A DNA stretch of 64,000 bases from Georgenia faecalis (GCF_003710105.1 NZ_CP033325.1:124001-188000), one strand, 5' to 3'. Positions 35,673-44,891 are shown, counted from the first letter of the stretch. Program-made: numbers and translations. Notes: generated by a model from the letters alone, not told the origin.

Positions 35673-36297
35673 CGTAGAGCCGGTCGCCGGCGTCGCCGAG
35701 GCCCGGGACGATGTACGCGTGCTCGTCGAGGCGCTCGTCCACTGCCGCCGTGACGATGGTGACGTCGCCGCGGTCGCCCACGGCCCCCTCGAGGGTGCGC
35801 AGGCCCTCGGGCGCGACGAGGAGGCAGATCGCCGTGACGTCGCGGGCCCCGCGCTCGAGGAGGTAGTCGATCGAGGCGATGAGCGTGTGCCCGGTGGCGA
35901 GCATGGGGTCGAGGACGAAGCACTGACGCCCCGACAGGTCCTCGGGCAGCCGGTTGGCGTAGGTGATCGCCTCGAGGGTCTGCTCGTCGCGCTGGAGGCC
36001 GAGGAAGCCGACCTCCGCCGTCGGCAGCAGGCGCGTCATGCCGTTGAGCATGCCGAGGCCGGCGCGGAGGATGGGCACGACGATGGGCCGCGGGGTGGCC
36101 AGCCGGGTGCCGGTGGTGTGCGAGACGGGGGTCTCGATCTCCACCTGCTCGGTGCGCACCTCTCGCGTCGCCTCGTAGGCGAGGAGCGTGACGAGCTCGT
36201 CGACGAGGAGGCGGAACGTCGGGGACTGGGTCCGCCGGTCCCGGAGCACGGTGAGCTTGTGGGCGATGAGCGGGTGGTCCGCGACGTGCAGGCGCAT
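35662..36297 (-). CDS. upp: Uracil phosphoribosyltransferase
   Basis: 211 residues, full length. It converts uracil and PRPP to UMP in pyrimidine salvage. The PRPP-binding region is [11 protein letters not shown], and the uracil-binding C-terminus [14 protein letters not shown] is intact. PILRAGLGM is also diagnostic. The ATG lies six bases after a TACGTT box (36309-36304), a leaderless start. It is divergent from tadA, and a uracil permease gene lies 5 kb downstream. Confidence 0.96.
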   Translation of the reverse strand: MRLHVADHPLIAHKLTVLRDRRTQSPTFRLLVDELVTLLAYEATREVRTEQVEIETPVSHTTGTRLATPRPIVVPILRAGLGMLNGMTRLLPTAEVGFLGLQRDEQTLEAITYANRLPEDLSGRQCFVLDPMLATGHTLIASIDYLLERGARDVTAICLLVAPEGLRTLEGAVGDRGDVTIVTAAVDERLDEHAYIVPGLGDAGDRLYGIV

Positions 36298-36343
36298 GGG
36301 TAGAACGTACCGCCCGAGCGGGGCGCCGGAGATGATGGGGGCT

Positions 36344-36802
36344 ATGAGGGCTGACACCTGGACCGCGCCGATGGGCGACGCGCTCGACGCCGCCCAGGCG
36401 GCAGCCGCCCACGGCGACGTCCCCGTGGGCGCCGTCGTCCTCGGACCGGACGGGGAGATCCTCGGCCGCGGGCACAACCGGCGCGAGGCCGACGACGACC
36501 CCACCGCCCACGCCGAGCTCCTCGCCATCCGGGAGGCCGCCGCCCGGCTGGGGACGTGGCGGCTCGAGGGCTGCACCCTCGTCGTCACCCTCGAGCCGTG
36601 CACCATGTGCGCGGGCGCCGTCGTCCTGGCGCGGCTGCCGCGGGTGGTGCTCGGTGCGTGGGACCCCAAGGCCGGGGCCTGCGGGTCGGTGCGCGACGTC
36701 GTGCGGGACGCCCGCCTCAACCACCGTGTCGAGGTGGTCGGCGGCGTCCGGGAGGCCGAGTGCGCCGCGCTGCTCCGGGACTTCTTCGTCGCGCGGCGCT
36801 GA
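36344..36802 (+). CDS. tadA: tRNA-specific adenosine deaminase
   Basis: 152 residues. The zinc and catalytic motif [11 protein letters not shown] (HAE) is followed by [10 protein letters not shown] (PCxxC), and the C-terminal part [21 protein letters not shown] is characteristic of TadA. It makes inosine at the wobble position of tRNA-Arg(ACG), whose gene is 4.6 kb upstream. The start is the ATG at 36344; GATGAT ends seven bases before it, consistent with a leaderless mRNA, and the longer open frame overlaps upp. Confidence 0.93.
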   Translation: MRADTWTAPMGDALDAAQAAAAHGDVPVGAVVLGPDGEILGRGHNRREADDDPTAHAELLAIREAAARLGTWRLEGCTLVVTLEPCTMCAGAVVLARLPRVVLGAWDPKAGACGSVRDVVRDARLNHRVEVVGGVREAECAALLRDFFVARR

Positions 36803-36813
36803 CGACGGCCGCC

Positions 36814-37830
36814 CTACGGCGCCAGGTCGGGGAGCCGGGCGGCCAGGTACGGCAACGCCCGGCTCGTGCCGACGTCGACCTTGACGGTGGCGAGGTCGTC
36901 CCCGCGGGTGGGGCCCCGGTTGAGGATGACCACCGGGTGGCCGGCCCGGGCGGCGCGCCGGACGAACCGCAGCCCGGACATCACGGCGAGCGAGGACCCG
37001 GCGACGAGGAGGGCGGCAGCGTCGTCGACGATCGCGGTCGCGGCGGCCACCCGTTCCCGCGGCGTGTTGGACCCGAAGAAGACGACGTCGGGGATGAGGA
37101 CGCCGCCGCACGCGCAGTCGGTGATGCGGAAGCCGGCGGTGGACTCGAGGACGACGTCGGCGTCGGGCGCCACCTCGACGTCCGCCACGTGCTCGTGCCG
37201 CTCGCGCCATCCCGGGTTGAGCGCCACGAGGTCGGCGTCGTGCTGCTCCCGGGGGATCACTGCCCCGCACGTCAGGCACTTGACCCGGTCGTAGCGGCCG
37301 TGGAGGTGGACGACGGCACGCGAGCCCGCGCGGACGTGGAGCAGGTCGATGTTCTGCGTCACCAGCCCGGTGAGGAGGCCGCGGGCCTCCAGCGCGGCGA
37401 GGGCCGCGTGCCCCGCGTTCGGCTTCGCGTCCCGCAGGTGCCGCCACCCGAGGTGGTTGCGCGCCCAGTAGTGCCGCCGGAACGCCTCCGAGGAGCAGAA
37501 CTGCTGGAAGGTCATCGGCTGGCGCACCGGCGAACCGGGGCTGCGGTAGTCGGGGATGCCGGAGTCCGTGGACACGCCCGCCCCGGTGAGCGCCGCGAGC
37601 CGCCGGCCGGCGAGGACGTCGAGGACCGGGGCGAGCGCGGCGTCGAGGTCCTCGGGCTCGGGCACCAGGGCCGACGCCGGAGGGGGGAGTGGGGCGGGCT
37701 TGACGACGATGCGGGGCACCGTCGTCGCCCGCCCCTGGCGGTAGGCGGTGGGGAAGAGCTCGGCCAGCCCGTGCGCGGGCTCCGCGCCGGGGGGCGCGGC
37801 GGTGCCGGTGGTCTCGTCCAGGTCCATCAC
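36814..37830 (-). CDS. Sir2-family NAD-dependent protein deacetylase (class II, SIRT4-like)
   Basis: 338 residues. The NAD motif GAGVSTDSGIPDYRSPGS (83-100), WARNHLGW, VTQNIDLLH, the catalytic histidine in VVHLHGRYDRVKCLTCG, the zinc cysteines (CLTC and CAC) and GSSLAVMSG are all present. The WARN-GW segment and HAG/RAGSR region are typical of class II (SIRT4-like) sirtuins. About 75 extra N-terminal residues rich in Pro and Ala precede the core. TACGCT lies five bases before the GTG at 37830 or eight before the ATG at 37827, so either could be a leaderless start. It is convergent with tadA. Confidence 0.93.
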   Translation of the reverse strand: MMDLDETTGTAAPPGAEPAHGLAELFPTAYRQGRATTVPRIVVKPAPLPPPASALVPEPEDLDAALAPVLDVLAGRRLAALTGAGVSTDSGIPDYRSPGSPVRQPMTFQQFCSSEAFRRHYWARNHLGWRHLRDAKPNAGHAALAALEARGLLTGLVTQNIDLLHVRAGSRAVVHLHGRYDRVKCLTCGAVIPREQHDADLVALNPGWRERHEHVADVEVAPDADVVLESTAGFRITDCACGGVLIPDVVFFGSNTPRERVAAATAIVDDAAALLVAGSSLAVMSGLRFVRRAARAGHPVVILNRGPTRGDDLATVKVDVGTSRALPYLAARLPDLAP

Positions 37831-37848
37831 GTGCGAGCGTACGACGGC

Positions 37849-39222
37849 TCAGACCGGGTCGCGCTGGGCCGTGGAGGCGCTGGAGGCCTTGCGGGTGAGC
37901 AGGTGCAGGACGAGGCCGACGGCGAGCATCGCGGCGCCGAAGAGCCACACCTGGAGCGTCTGCTGGCTGAGCAGCAGGACGCAGGACACCAGGGCGAGGA
38001 CGGGCAGGACCACCGGCGTGCGGAAGTGGGGGCGGTCCACCTTGTCCTTGCGCAGCACGAGGACCGCGGCGTTGGTCGCGACGAAGACGAAGAGGAGCAG
38101 GAGCACGACCGTCTCGGCGAGCGTGGCGAGGTCCCCGACGAGCGTGAGGACGATGGCGAGGCCCGTGGTGACGACGATCGCCACCCAGGGCGTGCGCCGG
38201 TGGGGCAGCACCCGCGCGAACGGGGCGGGCAGCAGCCCCTGCTCGGCCATCCCGAAGGTGAGCCGACTCGACATGATCATCGTGAGCAGGCAGCCGTTGG
38301 CGACGGCGACGAGGGCGATGGCGCTGAACAGCCAGGCGGGCACGCCCAAGCCGGTGGCCTCGACGACGGCGAGGAGCGGGCCGGTCGACTCCGCGAGCTC
38401 CGAGGGCGGCAGCATCACCGAGGACGCCATGGCGACGAGCACGTACACGACGCCGCACACGAGCAGGGAGCCGAACAGCGCCCGCGGGTACACGCGGCGC
38501 ACGTCGCGGACCTCCTCCGCGATGTTCGCGGAGGTCTCGAAGCCGACGAAGCTGTAGAAGGCGATGATCGCCGCACCGAGGATCGCGCTGCCCGCGGAGA
38601 CGTCGCTGGGGAACTCCATGATCCGCCCCGGGTCGCCCTGGCCGCCGCCGAGGGCGATGCCCACGAGGGCGATGACCAGGACGAGGCCGCTCATCTCGAT
38701 GATGGTCATCACGAGGTTGGAGCGCATCGACTCCTTGATCCCGCGGGCGTTGAGCGCCGCGACGAGGAGGAGGAAGAGCGGCGCCGCGACGACGGTGGGC
38801 ACCGGGACGAAGGTGGCGAGGTAGTCCCCGGCGAAGGCGATGGCCAGACCCGCCGCGCTGACGATGCCCGCCGCAAGCATGGAGAAGCCGACGAGGAAGG
38901 AGATCATGGGCTTGCGGAACGCCCGCTGCGCGAACACCGCCGCTCCGCCGGCCCGGGGGTACTTCGTCACGAGCTCGGCGTAGGACGCGGCGGTGAGCAG
39001 CGCCATGGCGAGGGCCACGAGGATGGGGATCCACATCGCCCCGCCTGCCTCGCCCGCGAGGACGCCGGTGAGGGCGTACACGCCCGCCCCGAGGACGTCC
39101 CCGAGGATGAAGACGAAGAGCAGCGGGCCGGTGATCGCCTTCTTCAGGCGGGTCTCCTCGCCCGGCGCGTCGCCCGCGCCGGTGGGCTCGCTGCCGCGCT
39201 CCGCGTGCAGGGGGGTGGCCAT
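37849..39222 (-). CDS. APC-superfamily amino acid permease
   Basis: 457 residues from the ATG at 39222, just after AGGAGG; the longer reading from 39276 is not supported. About 12 hydrophobic segments. The first helix carries GDVLGAGVYALTG, the family's substrate-backbone-binding glycine motif, and helix 6 carries FYSFVGFETSANIAEEV. It imports or exchanges an amino acid or related amine with protons; the substrate is unknown. It lies upstream of the sirtuin gene on the same strand with a short gap, but the latter has its own -10 box. Confidence 0.92.
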   Translation of the reverse strand: MATPLHAERGSEPTGAGDAPGEETRLKKAITGPLLFVFILGDVLGAGVYALTGVLAGEAGGAMWIPILVALAMALLTAASYAELVTKYPRAGGAAVFAQRAFRKPMISFLVGFSMLAAGIVSAAGLAIAFAGDYLATFVPVPTVVAAPLFLLLVAALNARGIKESMRSNLVMTIIEMSGLVLVIALVGIALGGGQGDPGRIMEFPSDVSAGSAILGAAIIAFYSFVGFETSANIAEEVRDVRRVYPRALFGSLLVCGVVYVLVAMASSVMLPPSELAESTGPLLAVVEATGLGVPAWLFSAIALVAVANGCLLTMIMSSRLTFGMAEQGLLPAPFARVLPHRRTPWVAIVVTTGLAIVLTLVGDLATLAETVVLLLLFVFVATNAAVLVLRKDKVDRPHFRTPVVLPVLALVSCVLLLSQQTLQVWLFGAAMLAVGLVLHLLTRKASSASTAQRDPV

Positions 39223-39417
39223 GGGTCCTCCTGTCTCGGCGGCTCCCGCCGCGCTCGTCGCCCGCCAGAGTGGCACTGTGACGCCATTGTCGCGCGCCGG
39301 GACGGCGGAACAGGGCCGAGATCACCGCGCCCGGCGCTGCCCCGGGGGGCGGCGACGGGCTGCCCCGGGGGGCCGCGTTTGGGAGCCCTGCGCGAGGTGG
39401 GTACACTCGCACGCCGA

Positions 39418-39503
39418 GGTAGCGTGTCCGAGCGGCCTAAGGAGCACGCCTCGAAAGCGTGTGTGGTTAACCGCCACCCTGGGTTCGAATCCCAGCGCTA
39501 CCG
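39418..39503 (+). tRNA. tRNA-Ser (anticodon CGA)
   Basis: 86 bases with the acceptor stem GGTAGCG/CGCTACC, the anticodon loop CTCGAAA (anticodon CGA), a class II variable arm and the T loop TTCGAAT. A TACACT -10 box at 39402-39407 gives a short 5' leader. CCA is not encoded. Confidence 0.96.
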
Positions 39504-39507
39504 CTCA

Positions 39508-39544
39508 CGACGAGCCCGTGCCGGATCCCGGTGCGGGCTCGTCG
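39508..39544 (+). terminator. Terminator of tRNA-Ser(CGA)
   Basis: CGACGAGCCCG and CGGGCTCGTCG form an 11-bp perfect stem beginning five bases after the tRNA. No T tract follows. Confidence 0.8.
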
Positions 39545-39648
39545 CACGCTCGGGCGCTTCCCGGCGAGGCGCGGCGCTCACCCGGTGTGCTGCCGGCCCG
39601 CCGTCCGACGGCCTGCCGGCCGACGGCGGCCGGCTCGGGCCGTCGCCC

Positions 39649-40380
39649 TCAGCGGGCGTAGCGGGCGACGAAGTTGCGCAGGATGAGGCCGGCGGCGCCG
39701 ACGTCGACGCCCTGGACCTCGGCGAGCACCTCGTCGTACTCCTCCGGCGGGAAGTACCCGGCGTGGCGGTAGATGTCCATCCGCTGCACGAGGGCCGCGA
39801 GGTCGAGCTCCGGGTGGAACTGCGTGCCGTAGAGGTTCTCCTTCACCCGGAACATCTGGACCGGGCACGTGGCCGAACGGGCGAGGAGCACGGCGTCGGC
39901 GGGCAGCTGGGTGCACGCCTCCTTGTGCCCCGTGTACGCCGAGAACTGGTCCGGCACGTCCGCGAGGAGCGGGTCGGCACGGCCCGGCTCAGTGAGCTCG
40001 ACCGTCGGGGCGCTGATGGGCTCGGCGTACGTGCCGTCGATGACCCCGCCGCGGTGGCGGGCGAGGGTGCCGACGCCGTAGCAGGCACCGAAGAACGGGA
40101 AGTCGCGCTCCCAGAGCACGTCGAGGAGGCCGGAGAGCTCGGCCTCGACCCGGAGCTGGGTGTCGCTCTTGTGCTCGCGCGGGATGGAGCTGGTGAACGG
40201 GCTGCCGCCGACGAAGACGCCGGAGTAGGCCTCCAGGTCGATCTCGGGCATCGGTGTGGACTCGAGCCGGATGCGGTGGAGCTCGTGCTCGGCGAGCCCG
40301 CTCGTGCGCAGGAACGACGCGTACTCGCCGTCGGCGGCGGCGTCCTCCGAGCGGGAGGCGAGGAGCAGGAACGGTCTCAC
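39649..40380 (-). CDS. Class I glutamine amidotransferase (GMP-synthase-like)
   Basis: 243 residues. The nucleophile elbow FGACYGVGTLA, the oxyanion segment GVFVGGSPF and the GTQFHPELD histidine-glutamate pair give a complete GATase1 triad. No synthetase domain is fused, so it belongs with the stand-alone GuaA-like amidotransferases that act on peptides, amines or unknown partners. The GTG at 40380 lies eight bases after a TAGCCT box (40394-40389), supporting a leaderless start; the open frame continues upstream to 40845 but without coding character. Confidence 0.88.
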   Translation of the reverse strand: MRPFLLLASRSEDAAADGEYASFLRTSGLAEHELHRIRLESTPMPEIDLEAYSGVFVGGSPFTSSIPREHKSDTQLRVEAELSGLLDVLWERDFPFFGACYGVGTLARHRGGVIDGTYAEPISAPTVELTEPGRADPLLADVPDQFSAYTGHKEACTQLPADAVLLARSATCPVQMFRVKENLYGTQFHPELDLAALVQRMDIYRHAGYFPPEEYDEVLAEVQGVDVGAAGLILRNFVARYAR

Positions 40381-40433
40381 GACAGGTGAGGCTAAGCCCG
40401 GAGCGGGGTGGGGGAAGAATCGAGGCGCGGCGC

Positions 40434-40970
40434 TCAGGCGTACTGCCGGACCACCAGGTAGCCGACGAGCACGGCCAGCCACAGGGCAAGGCCGACATAC
40501 CCGAGCGCGATGCCGGTGACGGCGAGGCCGCCCCCGCCCGCGTAGGAGTGCTGGAGGCGGCGGCGGGCCAGGTGCCCCAGCGCGATCGCCACGAGGCACA
40601 GCCCCGGGACGAGGATCCCGGCCACGCCGACGATCATCGCGGCCACCGCCGTGCCGTCGTTGTGCAGGCCCGCGCTCGTGTACCCGGCATGGGCGAAGAC
40701 GCGCGCGCGGTCCGCCTCGTCGACGGCGAAGGGCGCCGGGGGCTGCTCGTAGGGGGCGTACGGCGGCCCGGCGGGACGGGCGTGGGGGAGTGGGGCGCCT
40801 GGAGCCGGCGGCCCGGGCCGGGCGGGCGGAGGCGACGCGGCCCACGGTGATCCCGGCGGCGGCACCGAGCCCGGCTGCGGCACCGAGCCCGGCGGCGGGG
40901 CCGGCGGACCGGCCGCGTCGGGGCCGCGTCCGGGCGCGGCCCAGGGCCCGGGGTCCGGTCGTTCGCTCAT
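40434..40970 (-). CDS. DUF4190-type membrane protein with Pro-rich N-terminus
   Basis: 178 residues. The first 90 are Pro/Gly/Ala-rich and probably disordered. The C-terminal part has two hydrophobic helices in the DUF4190 arrangement (NDGTAVAAMIVGVAGILVPG, then GLAVTGIALGYVGLALWLAV) with the intervening ALGHLARRRLQ. Function is unknown; such proteins are frequent in actinobacteria. The tail is presumably cytoplasmic. Confidence 0.85.
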   Translation of the reverse strand: MSERPDPGPWAAPGRGPDAAGPPAPPPGSVPQPGSVPPPGSPWAASPPPARPGPPAPGAPLPHARPAGPPYAPYEQPPAPFAVDEADRARVFAHAGYTSAGLHNDGTAVAAMIVGVAGILVPGLCLVAIALGHLARRRLQHSYAGGGGLAVTGIALGYVGLALWLAVLVGYLVVRQYA

Positions 40971-41185
40971 CGGGTGGGTCCGCTCACCCCGCCAGGCTAG
41001 CGACCCGACGTCCCGCGCTCCCGCGCACGGGCGCGGGCGGGTGCCCTGCGCTCCCCGCCCGGCCGCCGGGCGGGCGCCCTGCGTGTGGGTGCCCTGCGCG
41101 CCGTGAACGGTGCTGGTCGGCGTCGGCGCACCGCCACTACTCTTCGCACGGCGCCGCAGCGGGCGGCGGAGGCGGGAGGTCCGGC

Positions 41186-42493
41186 ATGGCAGGGATATGG
41201 ACGGTCCACGGCGACGGCGTGCGCGTGGGACCAGGAGACGTCGTCGCCCCGGGGGAGCGGCTGAGCTGGCCGCGGACGATCGGGATCGGCGCGCAGCACG
41301 TCGTGGCGATGTTCGGGGCCACCTTCCTCGTCCCCCTCATCACCGGCTTCCCGCCGTCGACGACGCTGTTCTTCTCGGCGATCGGCACGGTCCTCTTCCT
41401 CGTCATCACCCGTAACCGGCTCCCCAGCTACCTCGGGTCGAGCTTCGCGTTCATCGCCCCCATCGGCGCGGCCACCGCCTCGAGCGGCATGTCCGCCGCG
41501 CTCGGCGGCATCCTCGTCACCGGCGCCCTGCTCGCCGTCGTCGGCCTCGTCGTCCACTTCGCCGGCGCGCGCTGGATCGACGTCGTCATGCCGCCAGCCG
41601 TCACCGGCACGATCGTCGCGCTCATCGGGTTCAACCTCGCCCCCGAGGCATGGAACAACGTGCAGAAGGGGCCCGTCACCTCGCTCGTGACGATCGCGGC
41701 CATCGTCCTCGTCACCGTCCTCTTCCGCGGCATCCTCGGGCGCCTCGCCATCCTCGTCGGCGTGCTCGTCGGGTACCTCGTCGCCGTGCTCCGCGGGGAG
41801 GTGGACTTCGCCCCCATCGGGGAAGCCGCGTGGATCGGGCTGCCGGAGTTCACGACGCCCACCTTCGAGCCCGCGCTGCTCGGCCTCTTCCTGCCCGTCG
41901 TGTTCGTGCTCATCGCGGAGAACGTCGGGCACGTGAAGTCCGTCGCCGCGATGACCGGGCAGAACCTCGACGACGTCACCGGACGCGCCCTGTTCGCCGA
42001 CGGCCTCGCCACCACCCTCGCCGGGGCCGGCGGCGGGTCCGGCACGACGACGTACGCCGAGAACATCGGCGTCATGGCGGCGACCCGGGTCTACTCCACG
42101 GCGGCCTACGCGGTCGCCGCGACGACCGCGCTGGTCCTCAGCCTGTCCCCGAAGTTCGGTGAGGTCATCAACACCATCCCCGGCGGGGTGCTGGGCGGGG
42201 CCGCGACGGTGCTCTACGGGATGATCGGCGTCCTCGGTGCCCGGATCTGGGTGCAGAACCGCGTGGACTTCTCCGACCCCGTCAACCTCACGACGGCGGC
42301 CATCGCGCTCGTCGTCGGCATCGCCAACTACACGTGGGTGGCGGGCGACATGGAGTTCCAGGGCATCGCGCTGGGCACCGCCGCCGCCATCGGCGTCTAC
42401 CACGTCATGCGGGCGGTCTCCCGGTGGCGCGGGACCGGCGCGGAACCGGCGAGCCCCGCCTCCGTCCCCGGCGAGGACCAGCGCGCCCGGTGA
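41186..42493 (+). CDS. Uracil/xanthine permease (UraA, NCS2 family)
   Basis: 435 residues from the ATG at 41186; the upstream open frame is not coding-like. About 14 hydrophobic segments. Typical NCS2 features are QHVVAMFGATFLVPLITGF, SSFAFIAPI, the substrate-site segment ENVGHVKSVAAMTG and TTYAENIGVMAATRVYS. These fit the uracil branch of the family. The upp gene in the same window would trap imported uracil as UMP, though the two genes are not adjacent. Confidence 0.93.
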   Translation: MAGIWTVHGDGVRVGPGDVVAPGERLSWPRTIGIGAQHVVAMFGATFLVPLITGFPPSTTLFFSAIGTVLFLVITRNRLPSYLGSSFAFIAPIGAATASSGMSAALGGILVTGALLAVVGLVVHFAGARWIDVVMPPAVTGTIVALIGFNLAPEAWNNVQKGPVTSLVTIAAIVLVTVLFRGILGRLAILVGVLVGYLVAVLRGEVDFAPIGEAAWIGLPEFTTPTFEPALLGLFLPVVFVLIAENVGHVKSVAAMTGQNLDDVTGRALFADGLATTLAGAGGGSGTTTYAENIGVMAATRVYSTAAYAVAATTALVLSLSPKFGEVINTIPGGVLGGAATVLYGMIGVLGARIWVQNRVDFSDPVNLTTAAIALVVGIANYTWVAGDMEFQGIALGTAAAIGVYHVMRAVSRWRGTGAEPASPASVPGEDQRAR

Positions 42494-42499
42494 AGGTCG

Positions 42500-42540
42500 G
42501 CCGGCGGCGGGCGGGCGCGTAGGCGCTCGTCCGCCGCGGG
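42500..42540. terminator. Hairpin between the uracil permease and the LytR_C gene
   Basis: An imperfect GC-rich inverted repeat (GCGGC...GGGCGC with GCGCTC...GCCGC) around a GTAG loop sits between convergent genes. Confidence 0.5.
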
Positions 42541-42543
42541 AGG

Positions 42544-43161
42544 TCAGCCCTCGGCGGCGGGGGCGCTCACGGGGGTGCAGCCCGCCGGGGCCAGGAGCGG
42601 GACGGACGGGTCGATCGGCGCCGCGTCGGGCGCCAGGACCTGCTCGAAGCCCTCGCCGAGGACGACGTCGACGGTCGCGTCGGCCCGGCTGGCGTCGACG
42701 GACACCACGGACTCGGGGATGAGCGCCGCGACGGTGTACGCCGCGGTGAGCCCGGTCGGCCCGGAGACCACCCGGGCGACGCCGGCGTAGGTCCCGCCCG
42801 GGAAGTTGTCCTGCGAGGCGATGACGACGCCGTGCTGGGCGAGCTGGCTGCCCGTCGTCGCCGCCAGGCCGCCGCGGGTCGTGCCGTTGTAGACGTTGAC
42901 GCTGATCTCGCCGAACGCCACCGGCAGCGCGTCCGGCGGCGGGCACGGGACGTCGCCGGCGGCGTTGTCGGCGGCTTCCGGCGTGCTGAACGGCCGGGCG
43001 AGCGGGGAGGGCAGGACGCCCGTCCACATCGCGCCGGCCACCAGGGCCACGGCGAGCAGCAGGGTGATGAGCACCCCGAAGATCACCGTCTGGCGCTGCT
43101 GCAGCCGACGTCGGTGTGCAGCACGGCGTCGTGCGGCCTCGCTCTCGAGGTCTGAGGTCAC
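42544..43161 (-). CDS. LytR C-terminal domain (LytR_C) membrane protein
   Basis: 205 residues from the GTG at 43161. A basic cytoplasmic tail is followed by one transmembrane helix (about 25-48) and an extracytoplasmic LytR_C domain (PF13399-like: ISVNVYNGTTRGGLAATTGSQLAQHGVVIA). The catalytic LytR-CpsA-Psr domain is absent, so this is a stand-alone LytR_C protein, probably associated with cell-wall glycopolymer machinery. TACCTT ends six bases before this GTG; an alternative GTG at 43167 directly abuts the box and is less likely. The next gene on the same strand encodes a small conserved protein. Confidence 0.85.
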   Translation of the reverse strand: MTSDLESEAARRRAAHRRRLQQRQTVIFGVLITLLLAVALVAGAMWTGVLPSPLARPFSTPEAADNAAGDVPCPPPDALPVAFGEISVNVYNGTTRGGLAATTGSQLAQHGVVIASQDNFPGGTYAGVARVVSGPTGLTAAYTVAALIPESVVSVDASRADATVDVVLGEGFEQVLAPDAAPIDPSVPLLAPAGCTPVSAPAAEG

Positions 43162-43207
43162 GGACACAAGGTAACGGCTCCACGGGGCGCCGTGGACCGC
43201 ACGCGCC

Positions 43208-43531
43208 TCAGCGTTGCTCGATGCGACGACCGTCGACGTCGAGCTCGAGCACCCGGGCGTGCAGGAGCAGCCGCTGCTGGAGGGCCGCCCGCAGGGCGCG
43301 GTGGAGGCCGTCCTCGAGGTAGAGGTCGCCGCGCCACGCCACGACGTGGGCGAAGAGGTCGCCGTAGAACGTGGAGTCCTCCGACAGCAGGCTGCGCAGG
43401 TCGAGCTCGCGCTTGGTGGTGACGAGCTCGTCGAGACGCACCTGGCGCGGCGGCACGGAGGACCACTCGCGGGGCGTGCGCAGACCGTGGTCGGGGTACG
43501 GGCGCCCCTCGCCGACGGCCTTGAAGATCAC
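43208..43531 (-). CDS. Small conserved actinobacterial protein with DG-x-HR motif (sometimes named VapB-like)
   Basis: 107 residues: MIFKAVGEGRPYPDHGL at the start, then PPRQVRLDELVTTKRELDL and LYLEDGLHRALRAAL. I recall near-identical proteins throughout actinobacteria, annotated as hypothetical or as VapB-type antitoxin, but no toxin gene is adjacent here. The EDGLHRA segment resembles the DGHHR turn of ParB/sulfiredoxin-like nucleotide-binding folds; this is my inference. The GTG lies six bases after a TAGAAT box (43543-43538), a leaderless start. It is 46 bases upstream of the LytR_C gene and divergent from the YihY gene. Confidence 0.75.
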   Translation of the reverse strand: MIFKAVGEGRPYPDHGLRTPREWSSVPPRQVRLDELVTTKRELDLRSLLSEDSTFYGDLFAHVVAWRGDLYLEDGLHRALRAALQQRLLLHARVLELDVDGRRIEQR

Positions 43532-43583
43532 CGCCCGATTCTAGGCGCTCACCCCCCGTCCCGTGCGGGTGGTGAGGGAGCAG

Positions 43584-44774
43584 ATGGCGGAGCACACTGC
43601 GTCCATGGCACGCGAGGTGGCGTCAACGGCTGGAGCAGCCGTGACCGGGTCCGGCGCCGGACCCGAGGGTGACGGCGGCAGCCGCGCACCGAAGCCCCCC
43701 GCAGCGACCCCGGCGGAACCGCCGCCCGAGACCACCCGGCCCGTCGGGGCGGACGAGCCGGAGGCGCGGCCGGATGGGCGGCCGGTCGGACGCCGGCCTT
43801 CGCGCCGGTTCATGGTGGGCAAGGCCGCGCGGAACTTCTTCGCGGACGAGTGCTGGGACCGGGCCGCCGGGCTCACCTTCTTCGGCGTCCTGTCCATCCC
43901 GCCGCTGGCCATCGCCCTCGTCACGCTGCTCGTCCTCCTCGGTCAGGGCGATGCCGGCACGCAGGCGGTGCTCGACATCCTCAACCAGCTCACCCCCGAC
44001 GACGAGGCGCTGGAGTCGCTGACGGCGCCGGTGCTCGCCGTCCTCAGCCGACCGGCCGGCGGCATCACCGTCGTCGTCGGCGTGGCGACGGGCCTGTGGC
44101 TCGCCTCGGGCTACGTCGGCGCCTTCGGCCGGTCGATGAACCAGATCTACGGCGTCGACGAGGGCCGCCCCTTCGTGCGGCTCATCGGCTGGCACCTGCT
44201 CACCACGGTCATGCTGGTGATCTTCGGCATCCTCGTGGCGCTCATGCTCGTCGTCTCCGGGCCGGTCACCCACGCCATCGGGTCGGCGCTCGACCTCGGG
44301 GACACCGTCGTCGTCATCTGGGAGACCGCGAAGTGGCCCGTGCTGCTGCTCGCCGCCGTCCTCGTCATCGCGGTGCTCTACTACGCGACGCCGAACGTCG
44401 CCCACGCCCGCTTCCGCTGGATCTCCCCGGGCGCCGTCGTCGCGCTCGCGGTCGCCGCGGCCGCCTCGTACGGGTTCCGGCTCTACGTCTCGCTGTTCGG
44501 CCAGTTCGACATCACCTACGGGTCGGCGCTGGCCGGGATCGTCGTGTTCTTCGTCTGGCTGTGGATCATCAACATGTCGCTGCTCTTCGGGGCGGAGCTC
44601 GACGCCGAGCTCGAGCGGGCGCGCCAGCTGGTCGCCGGGGTGCGGGCGGAGCACGGCATCCAGGTCCCGCCCCGCGACACCCGTGCCAGCGCCAAGGCGG
44701 AGGCCCGCCGGGCGGCGGACGCCGAGCGCTCCCGCAGCCTGCGCGCCTCGCACGGGTGGGGCGAGGGGGAGTAG
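43584..44774 (+). CDS. YihY/virulence factor BrkB family membrane protein
   Basis: About 396 residues. A disordered Pro/Glu/Gly-rich N-terminus of about 70 residues precedes the YihY domain with six hydrophobic segments; AGLTFFGVLSIPPLAIALV at the start and ITYGSALAGIVVFFVWLWIINMSLLFGAELDAELER at the end of the domain are hallmarks (the second in two adjacent blocks). A charged tail follows. Function is unknown; it was once misnamed RNase BN. The start is uncertain: ATG 43584 follows GAGGGAG closely, and GTGs at 43563 and 43572 are in frame. Confidence 0.88.
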   Translation: MAEHTASMAREVASTAGAAVTGSGAGPEGDGGSRAPKPPAATPAEPPPETTRPVGADEPEARPDGRPVGRRPSRRFMVGKAARNFFADECWDRAAGLTFFGVLSIPPLAIALVTLLVLLGQGDAGTQAVLDILNQLTPDDEALESLTAPVLAVLSRPAGGITVVVGVATGLWLASGYVGAFGRSMNQIYGVDEGRPFVRLIGWHLLTTVMLVIFGILVALMLVVSGPVTHAIGSALDLGDTVVVIWETAKWPVLLLAAVLVIAVLYYATPNVAHARFRWISPGAVVALAVAAAASYGFRLYVSLFGQFDITYGSALAGIVVFFVWLWIINMSLLFGAELDAELERARQLVAGVRAEHGIQVPPRDTRASAKAEARRAADAERSRSLRASHGWGEGE

Positions 44775-44845
44775 GCCGCGACGTGGGCCGTCGGCGACGC
44801 CGTCGGCCGGCGTGGTTGACGCGGACCGCTTCGGGGGCGGACGAC

Positions 44846-44885
44846 GAAGGGCCCGTTCCCACATCGCTGCGGTCACGGGCCCTTC
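44846..44885 (-). terminator. Terminator of tRNA-Ser(GGA)
   Basis: GAAGGGCCCGT and ACGGGCCCTTC form an 11-bp stem ending seven bases downstream (on the minus strand) of the tRNA. It may also end the YihY transcript. Confidence 0.8.
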
Positions 44886-44891
44886 GGGCGG

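Noticed and set aside
35522-40389. Long open frames on both strands (1296 and 1277 codons) across upp, tadA, sirtuin and permease genes
   Set aside because: They cover real genes in other frames and a tRNA gene, and lack domains or codon bias expected of coding sequence.
43208-43531. Toxin-antitoxin locus (VapBC)
   Set aside because: The small protein may carry a VapB label by homology, but no PIN-domain toxin gene is adjacent on either side.
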